Assembly: GCA_900540495.1 (NCBI GenBank)
Contig: UQGA01000021.1
Location: 1 to 28,993 of the forward strand
From: an uncultured Eubacteriales bacterium
Lineage (GTDB): Bacteria; Bacillota; Clostridia; Christensenellales; CAG-138
Reading direction: 5' to 3'
DNA: 28,993 nt
Below are positions 24,121-28,993 of the stretch, in pieces. Within the stretch, counting starts at the first letter, position 1. Each line of letters opens with the position of its first letter. The notes below the pieces were generated by a model, which saw only the letters and a program-made list of their open reading frames with translations, was not told the DNA's origin and searched no databases. The translations under genes and the position numbers were made by a program.

Positions 24121-25152
24121 ATGAAGAAATGGATTGCATTGCTGCTGATTGCGGCGCTCGCTTTCTGTTGTGCCTGCACGCAGACGCAGCCGGAGCAGGA
24201 TGCTGTGGACGCGACCAGCGAGCCCGTCGCCGACGCGACCGACGCGCCCGAGACGACCGACGAGCCGGAGGCGGATGCCGACGGCGAAGCGGCATACCGC
24301 GTGGGCATCATCCAGCTCACCGAGCATGCGGCGCTTGACGCGGCGCGCGAGGGCTTTGTGGACGCGCTGAACGAATCCGGGCTGAACATCAAGATCGAGA
24401 CGCAGAACGCCCAGGGCGAGCAGACGGTGTGCGCCACCATCGCCACGAAGTTCGTCAACGACGAGGTGGATCTGATCCTTGCCATCGCCACGCCGGCGGC
24501 GCAGGCCGCGGCGCAGGCCACGCGCGACATCCCCATCCTCGTCACGGCGGTGACGGACCCGGCCGCCTCCGGCCTGGTCGCGAGCAACGACGCGCCGGGG
24601 GGCAACGTCTCCGGCACGAGCGACATGAACCCCGTTGAGGAGCAGGCGCGGCTGCTGACCCAGCTCGTGCCGGACGCCAAGACCGTCGGCATCATGTACC
24701 ACTCCTCCGAGGACAATTCCATCCTCCAGGCCGAGATGGCGCAGCAGGCGCTCGAGGCGCTGGGGCTGACGGTGGAGGTCTTCACCTGCGCCGACGGCAC
24801 CGAGGTGCAGGCCGTGGCGCAGAGCGCCGTGAGCAAGGTGGATGCGCTCTACCTGCCCACCGATAACCTCATGGCCGATACCATCGCCACCATCTCGATG
24901 GTCTGCACGCCGGCGGGCGTTCCGATCATCTGCGGCGAGGCGAACATGGTCGACGGCGGCGGCACGGCCACCTACGGCATCGATTACTACCGCCTCGGCG
25001 AGCAGACGGCCGCGCAGGCCATCCGCATCCTGAGCGAGGGCGCGGACGTTTCGGCCATGCCCATCGAGTACTACAGCGCGGAGCTGGAGCTGGTCGTCAA
25101 CGAGGAGGCCATGGCGCAGCTGGGCCTGACCGTGCCGGAAGAACTGCAATAA
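24121..25152 (+). CDS. ABC transporter substrate-binding lipoprotein, TrpX-like
   Basis: This 343-residue lipoprotein belongs to the ABC_sub_bind (COG2984) family, whose members bind aromatic amino acids or other small ligands for import. The signal peptide MKKWIALLLIAALAFCCAC ends in a lipobox with C19 as the likely lipidated residue. It is followed by a Thr/Asp/Glu/Pro-rich linker to about residue 58. The binding domain then starts YRVGIIQLTEHAALDAAREG and continues with PILVTAVTDPAASGLV and GIMYHSSEDNS. AAGGAGG at 24105-24111 supports the start. It precedes genes for its permease and ATPase. The substrate is not certain; the TrpXYZ relationship suggests tryptophan or tyrosine. Confidence 0.9.
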   Translation: MKKWIALLLIAALAFCCACTQTQPEQDAVDATSEPVADATDAPETTDEPEADADGEAAYRVGIIQLTEHAALDAAREGFVDALNESGLNIKIETQNAQGEQTVCATIATKFVNDEVDLILAIATPAAQAAAQATRDIPILVTAVTDPAASGLVASNDAPGGNVSGTSDMNPVEEQARLLTQLVPDAKTVGIMYHSSEDNSILQAEMAQQALEALGLTVEVFTCADGTEVQAVAQSAVSKVDALYLPTDNLMADTIATISMVCTPAGVPIICGEANMVDGGGTATYGIDYYRLGEQTAAQAIRILSEGADVSAMPIEYYSAELELVVNEEAMAQLGLTVPEELQ

Positions 25153-25161
25153 CCGCTGACG

Positions 25162-25195
25162 GCGGCGCGTCCGCCCGCGCGGGCGGGCGCGCCGC
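25162..25195 (+). repeat. 17-bp intercistronic stem-loop between binding protein and permease genes
   Basis: GCGGCGCGTCCGCCCGC (25162-25178) and GCGGGCGGGCGCGCCGC (25179-25195) are complementary along their whole length, with one G-T wobble; a few central pairs must open to form the loop. It begins nine bases after the binding-protein stop and has no T run. Such hairpins commonly protect the upstream message and give the binding protein a higher level than the membrane parts. That role is inferred. Confidence 0.75.
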
Positions 25196-25225
25196 ACGCA
25201 TCAAAGCAAAGGAACCCGATCGCAT

Positions 25226-26140
25226 ATGGATAGTATTCTGTCGTTCCTCAACGCCTGTCCGGGTGCGGTGTCCCAGGGCATCATCTGGGGGATCATGGGC
25301 GTCGGCGTGTTCATCACATTCAAGGTCCTCGACTATGCGGACCTGACCGTGGACAGCAGCCTGTGCACCGGCGGCGCGGTCAGCGCCATGCTCATCGGGC
25401 TCGGCATGCACCCGGTGCTTACGCTCCTGTTTGCCATGATTGCCGGCATGCTTGCCGGCGCGGTGACGGGCCTGCTGCATACCAAGCTGGAAATCCCGGC
25501 CATCCTGTCGGGCATCCTGACGCAGCTGGCGCTCTATTCGGTCAATCTGCGCATCATGGGCCGCGCCAACGTCAGCCTGCTCGGCCAGCCGACGATGATC
25601 ACGCTGCTGGACATCCCGCACGCCATTCTCATCGGGGCGCTGGTCGCGGTGGTGATGATTGGCGTGCTGTACTGGTTTTTCGGCACGGAGATCGGCTGCG
25701 CGGTGCGCGCCACGGGCGACAACGAGAACATGGCGCGCGCAATGGGCGTGAACACGGACACGATGAAGGTGCTGGGACTGACCATCTCCAACGGTATGGT
25801 CGGCCTGGCGGGCGCGCTGCTTGCACAATACCAGGGCTATTCGGACGTGCAGTCCGGCCGTGGCGCGATCGTCATCGGCCTTGCAAGCGTCATCATCGGC
25901 GAGGTGCTCATCGGCAAGCGCGCCAACTTTGCCGTGCGCATGGCCTCGATCATCGTCGGGTCGATCGTGTATTATGTCATCATTTCGTTCGTGTTGCAGT
26001 TAGGGCTGAGCACGACGGATCTCAAACTGTTCAGCGCGCTCGTCGTCGCCATCGCGCTGGCCATCCCGTCGCTGCGGCAGAAGCTGGCGCTGCGGCGGAA
26101 GCTGGGGCTGCGCGGCGGCGCGGCCGGGAAGGGCAGGTGA
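25226..26140 (+). CDS. ABC transporter permease, TrpY-like
   Basis: This 304-residue membrane protein belongs to the BPD_transp_2 family (COG4120 group), which forms the channel of amino-acid-type importers. Multiple hydrophobic segments alternate with short loops. The cytoplasmic region FFGTEIGCAVRATGDNENMARAMGVN includes the coupling segment typical of this family. Another conserved stretch is SNGMVGLAGALLAQYQGYSD. AAAGGAA lies about 15 bases before the ATG, a longer gap than usual. It ends six bases before the ATPase gene. Confidence 0.92.
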   Translation: MDSILSFLNACPGAVSQGIIWGIMGVGVFITFKVLDYADLTVDSSLCTGGAVSAMLIGLGMHPVLTLLFAMIAGMLAGAVTGLLHTKLEIPAILSGILTQLALYSVNLRIMGRANVSLLGQPTMITLLDIPHAILIGALVAVVMIGVLYWFFGTEIGCAVRATGDNENMARAMGVNTDTMKVLGLTISNGMVGLAGALLAQYQGYSDVQSGRGAIVIGLASVIIGEVLIGKRANFAVRMASIIVGSIVYYVIISFVLQLGLSTTDLKLFSALVVAIALAIPSLRQKLALRRKLGLRGGAAGKGR

Positions 26141-26146
26141 GCGGCC

Positions 26147-26941
26147 ATGTTAACGATCCGCAACGTGGGCAAGACGTTCCACAAGGGGACGGTCAACGAG
26201 AAGGTCGCCCTGCGCGACATCAATATCACGTTTGAGACGGGCGATTACGTCACCGTCATCGGCGGCAACGGCGCGGGCAAGAGCACGCTGCTCAACCTCA
26301 TCGCCGGCACCTATCCGGCGGACTCCGGCTCGATCGAGCTTGACGGCGTGGAGCTGACGCGTCTGCCGGAGCACCGGCGGGCGAGCATGCTCGGCCGCGT
26401 GTTCCAGGACCCGATGATGGGCACGGCTGCGGGTATGGGCATCGAGGAGAACCTCGCCATGGCCTACCGCCGCGGCAGCCGCCGCGGGCTCAGGTGGGGC
26501 ATCAGCGCGGCGGAGCGCGCGCGCTACCGCGAGGCGCTTGGCACGCTCGACCTCGGCCTCGAGGGGCGGCTCAATACGAAGGTCGGGCTGCTTTCGGGCG
26601 GGCAGCGGCAGGCGCTCACGCTCCTGATGGCCACGCTGCGCAAGCCGCAGCTGCTTTTGCTGGACGAGCATACCGCCGCGCTCGATCCGCGCACGGCGGA
26701 GAAGGTGCTCGCCCTGTCCGACCAGCTCATCGAGGAGAACGGGCTCACCGCGATGATGGTCACGCACAACATGCGCGACGCCATTGCCCACGGCAACCGC
26801 CTCATCATGATGCACGAGGGGACGATCATCCTCGACATCAGCGGCGAGCAGAAGCGCAACCTCACCGTCGAGGCGCTGCTCGAGCGCTTCGCCGAAGCTG
26901 CGGGCGACGAGTTTACGAGCGACCGCGCGCTGCTCACCTGA
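26147..26941 (+). CDS. ABC transporter ATP-binding protein, TrpZ-like
   Basis: This 264-residue ATPase powers the importer from the cytoplasm. All motifs are intact: Walker A GGNGAGKST (39-47), Q-loop Q87, signature LSGGQ (149-153), Walker B LLLLDE (169-174) and switch H207 in MVTHNM. It matches the COG1101 group paired with TrpX/TrpY-type components. The start follows the permease stop by six bases, with GGGCAGGTGA upstream. Two possible hairpins follow its stop, the second being a clear terminator. Confidence 0.94.
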   Translation: MLTIRNVGKTFHKGTVNEKVALRDINITFETGDYVTVIGGNGAGKSTLLNLIAGTYPADSGSIELDGVELTRLPEHRRASMLGRVFQDPMMGTAAGMGIEENLAMAYRRGSRRGLRWGISAAERARYREALGTLDLGLEGRLNTKVGLLSGGQRQALTLLMATLRKPQLLLLDEHTAALDPRTAEKVLALSDQLIEENGLTAMMVTHNMRDAIAHGNRLIMMHEGTIILDISGEQKRNLTVEALLERFAEAAGDEFTSDRALLT

Positions 26942-26995
26942 GCGCCGCAGAGAAAAAAGGGCCCGCGGGGTTTGGCGGGTGCTCATAAAACAGTT

Positions 26996-27033
26996 AATCC
27001 TCCCTGTGAGAAATCTCAAAGGGAGGATTTTGC
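26996..27033. terminator. Bidirectional terminator between the ABC operon and the lipoprotein gene
   Basis: AATCCTCCCT (26996-27005) pairs perfectly with AGGGAGGATT (27020-27029). The inner segment can add TGAGA with TCTCA, and TTTTG follows. On the minus strand the A-rich flank gives a T-rich tail, so it can serve both converging transcripts. A weaker hairpin (CCCGC/GCGGG, about 26961-26979) lies before it. Confidence 0.85.
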
Positions 27034-27055
27034 TTAATGTTTCAATGCAGCAGCA

Positions 27056-27151
27056 TCTAAGGCTCCATCTGATGAGGACGGCTTGGGTACGGTGCAAAAC
27101 CGCACCTTATGCACTACACCGAACAGTGTATAGAAGTGCGTCCTTCTTAGA
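27056..27151. ncRNA. Candidate structured RNA with a branched fold
   Basis: Nested complementary segments enclose two hairpins. TCTAAG (27056-27061) pairs with CTTAGA (27146-27151), and AGGACG (27075-27080) pairs with CGTCCT (27139-27144). Inside lie GGTGC (27091-27095) with GCACC (27102-27106), and TACAC (27115-27119) with GTGTA (27126-27130). An alternative GTGCA/TGCAC pairing (27092-27096, 27110-27114) competes with the first hairpin. No known family was recognised. On the minus strand it would be the 3' end of the lipoprotein message; on the plus strand, an independent RNA behind a terminator. No promoter was identified. Confidence is low because it rests on pairing alone. Confidence 0.3.
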
Positions 27152-27217
27152 GGTTAAAGCCCTTGGGAATAACCACTGTAAGAATGCGGTTTTTGAAAAG
27201 TATAGGCTTTTATGATC

Positions 27218-28912
27218 TCATTTCAGCAGTACAAGTGTGCCGGTCTCATCTCCAAGGAGCTTGGCAATGTTTTCTTCCAAAGGATAAGTATCCTGCCAGT
27301 TCACAAAAATCCCCGTGCCGTCCGCACTTTGGATATAGGTGTTGTCGGAAAAGACCTTCATGTAATCATTGCATTGAGGGAGCACAATAAGGGGGCCTTG
27401 AGAAACGGCGAAGATGTTGTTGCGAACATACACCGTGCCGTCATGAGGGTTGGGCCCTCCCTGAATGGTGAAAGCTGCGCTTCCGTTGTCTTCCCAGTCT
27501 GTGTTATAGAGAGAATCCACGGCGGTATCCAGAACGATATTGTTCTCCACCACCAGGTTTTTAAAGTTGTGATTAGGGTCGATTTCCTTATCCCAGTTGC
27601 AGAGAATCAGCGGCTGATTGCATTTTTCCACCAGATTGCCGGCAATGCGGATGTCCGCGGCACCCTCGTCCCCTTCAAAAATCTCAACGGAAATACCCTC
27701 CTGAAACGCGTGGTGGACATAGTTGTTCTCCGCTGTCGTCTGGGGATTGTTGATGGACAGGGCCCCGCCCCGGCGACCAAAGAGGATGTAATTCAAGCCG
27801 AGGGCGGCATCCCCGTACTCTTTTTCCAGAACAGACTGATAATTGCTCACCGCGCCGCCGCACCAGCCGAACTCACAGTTTTGAATGACCCAGCCGGTGT
27901 TCCCTGTGCCGATGGTATGGGCTGTATAGGCAAAGCAGAGGCTGTCCAGCACGGTATCCCGGCCGCCTGCATAGGCGGTAAAGCAATAGGGCTGCAGAAA
28001 TTCTATGCTGTCATACAGCTCCCCGGGATTGCCTGCGTCGCAGCGGAAATACAGCTTGCCCGTGGGCCGATAGCTTTCGCCGGTTGACCAGTTCCGGGAA
28101 ACAAAAATATCATCGTTCCAGTTTTCGGCCTTTACCTGTGAATAGTCCAGCGCCGGGAAGCAGTACATATCGGGGAGATGCTCTTCTACAGAATAGGTCT
28201 GCTCTGTCAGCTCATACCGATGCTCGCCCGAATCCAGCAGGGTATAGCTGCCCTCGTCCCAATAGGCGATGTCACGGCGGACAGGAATGGAGCCGTTGAG
28301 GGCAATGGCCCCCACCTCGGACATATCCCGATAATAGACCCAGATTTTCCGGCCATCATCCCCTTCGTGGTAGAGGATCCACTTCTCCCCGCCGGTTCCG
28401 TTTTCTTCCGAGCCATAAATCCGCGGCATATCTCCCTGACCGTAGGCAGAGAAGGTGATGCCGTCGACCCAGCACGCAGAAGTGGGCAGCTCCGTGGCGC
28501 GCCAAATGCCGCCCCGCTCAAAAAACACCGCATCGCCAGATTGGAGACCGACATTTTTCAGCGCAGCAGGGGTTGCAAAGGCAGTTTCCGGGTAGAGACC
28601 GTCGTTTTCATCGCTGCCGCTGTTGGAAATATAGTAGGCGGTGCCGGTATAGGTTTCGCCCTTTATAAAAGTGTCCGATTTTACGATCTCCGTATCGCAG
28701 GAGAGGATCTCCTGCTTGCGCTGTTCCGCCTGTGTGTGCACATCGTCCAGAAGCGCAACGGCCATATCCGGCTCGCTGGTGGGTGCAGGAGCCGGTTCAC
28801 CGGTGGCGACCGGTAGGGCTTCGGAGTCGGTTGGTGTGTCTGCGCCGGAACAAGCGCAGCAGATCACACAGAGCATAAGGATAGAAATCACAAGTACAGT
28901 TCTGCGCTTCAT
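27218..28912 (-). CDS. Lipoprotein with a right-handed parallel beta-helix domain
   Basis: This 564-residue predicted lipoprotein has a signal peptide ending in the lipobox CCAC, with C21 as the lipidated residue. A Thr/Pro/Glu-rich linker runs to about residue 50. The domain start YYISNSGSDENDGLYPETAF, with AALKNVGLQSGDAVFFERGG, is typical of pectate-lyase-like beta-helix proteins. The later repeats of short Asn-rich turns (NNYVHHAF, IRIAGNLVEKCN, LVVENNIVLD, VYVRNNIFAV) fit stacked coils. It may bind or cleave polysaccharide at the cell surface; no catalytic residues were assigned. Codon use is visibly less GC-rich than in neighbours, suggesting transfer. AGGGG precedes the ATG. Terminators lie beyond its stop. 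Confidence 0.85.
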   Translation of the reverse strand: MKRRTVLVISILMLCVICCACSGADTPTDSEALPVATGEPAPAPTSEPDMAVALLDDVHTQAEQRKQEILSCDTEIVKSDTFIKGETYTGTAYYISNSGSDENDGLYPETAFATPAALKNVGLQSGDAVFFERGGIWRATELPTSACWVDGITFSAYGQGDMPRIYGSEENGTGGEKWILYHEGDDGRKIWVYYRDMSEVGAIALNGSIPVRRDIAYWDEGSYTLLDSGEHRYELTEQTYSVEEHLPDMYCFPALDYSQVKAENWNDDIFVSRNWSTGESYRPTGKLYFRCDAGNPGELYDSIEFLQPYCFTAYAGGRDTVLDSLCFAYTAHTIGTGNTGWVIQNCEFGWCGGAVSNYQSVLEKEYGDAALGLNYILFGRRGGALSINNPQTTAENNYVHHAFQEGISVEIFEGDEGAADIRIAGNLVEKCNQPLILCNWDKEIDPNHNFKNLVVENNIVLDTAVDSLYNTDWEDNGSAAFTIQGGPNPHDGTVYVRNNIFAVSQGPLIVLPQCNDYMKVFSDNTYIQSADGTGIFVNWQDTYPLEENIAKLLGDETGTLVLLK

Positions 28913-28946
28913 GTGGTGTGTCCCCTTTTGTTTCCAATTCTCTTTA

Positions 28947-28974
28947 ATTATACCACCAATTTTTTAACCTGCAA
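28947..28974 (-). promoter_or_regulatory. Promoter of the beta-helix lipoprotein gene
   Basis: On the minus strand, TTGCAG (28974-28969) and a perfect TATAAT (28952-28947) are 16 nt apart, with TGG before the -10 as an extended -10. Transcription would start about 28 nt upstream of the ATG. The surrounding sequence is AT-rich, unlike the rest of the window. Confidence 0.7.
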
Positions 28975-28993
28975 TATAATGTGGTAACTTTTG

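Noticed and set aside
23866..25197. 443-codon minus-strand open frame opposite the binding-protein gene
   Set aside because: Composition is His/Arg/Gly-rich without domains, and the plus strand encodes a well-formed lipoprotein with signal peptide.
27067..27105. Hammerhead ribozyme, suggested by CTGATGAG at 27069-27076
   Set aside because: The required GAAA element after stem II and a matching cleavage-side helix were not found.

Overview
The window comes from a GC-rich bacterium. Strong AGGAGG-type ribosome binding sites, sigma-A promoters that often carry an extended -10, lipoproteins with a CCAC lipobox and acidic or Pro/Thr-rich linkers, a stand-alone HisZ with a short HisG, and a TrpXYZ-type ABC transporter together suggest a high-GC member of the Bacillota (Clostridia), perhaps from the gut. 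This is inference; no 16S or other marker gene is present.

Layout. (1) 1-2618: a three-gene sugar-type unit with a GntR/FCD regulator, an AraC-family regulator overlapping it, and a SIS-domain protein, closed by a hairpin terminator. (2) 2835-3400: a noncoding array of about 18 imperfect copies of a ~31-bp GC-rich unit. (3) 3456-11851: a complete, tightly overlapping histidine operon, hisZ-G-D-C-B-H-A-F-IE-J, behind a near-consensus promoter; it encodes every step from PRPP and ATP to histidine. (4) 11911-15310: trkA-trkH potassium uptake genes with ridA behind them. (5) 15645-16817: a solitary extended short-chain dehydrogenase/epimerase, then a very strong bidirectional terminator. (6) 16895-22135: a surface-polysaccharide operon of a 55-codon remnant of a GT2 glycosyltransferase, two GT4 glycosyltransferases, a Wzy/WaaL-like membrane protein and a Wzx-like flippase. 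(7) 22291-26941: branched-chain aminotransferase ilvE on the minus strand, divergent from a three-gene ABC importer related to TrpXYZ. (8) 26996-28993: a less GC-rich segment with a convergent terminator, a possible structured RNA and a beta-helix lipoprotein on the minus strand.

The most interesting part is the ilvE/ABC divergent region. Both promoters have the same 13-nt box (ATATAT, G or C, ATATAT) overlapping the -10 element. The ABC transporter is further preceded by a ~350-nt leader containing a perfect-consensus promoter, a 54-codon ORF with aromatic codons clustered near its end, and two mutually exclusive hairpins, one terminator-like. This has the geometry of a transcription attenuator. 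It is a prediction from sequence only.

Other points of interest are the tandem array before the his operon, the GT2 stub with intact expression signals, the altered SIS motif, a 17-bp intercistronic stem-loop in the ABC operon, and a branched RNA fold downstream of that operon. No tRNA, rRNA, CRISPR array, insertion sequence or origin was recognised.
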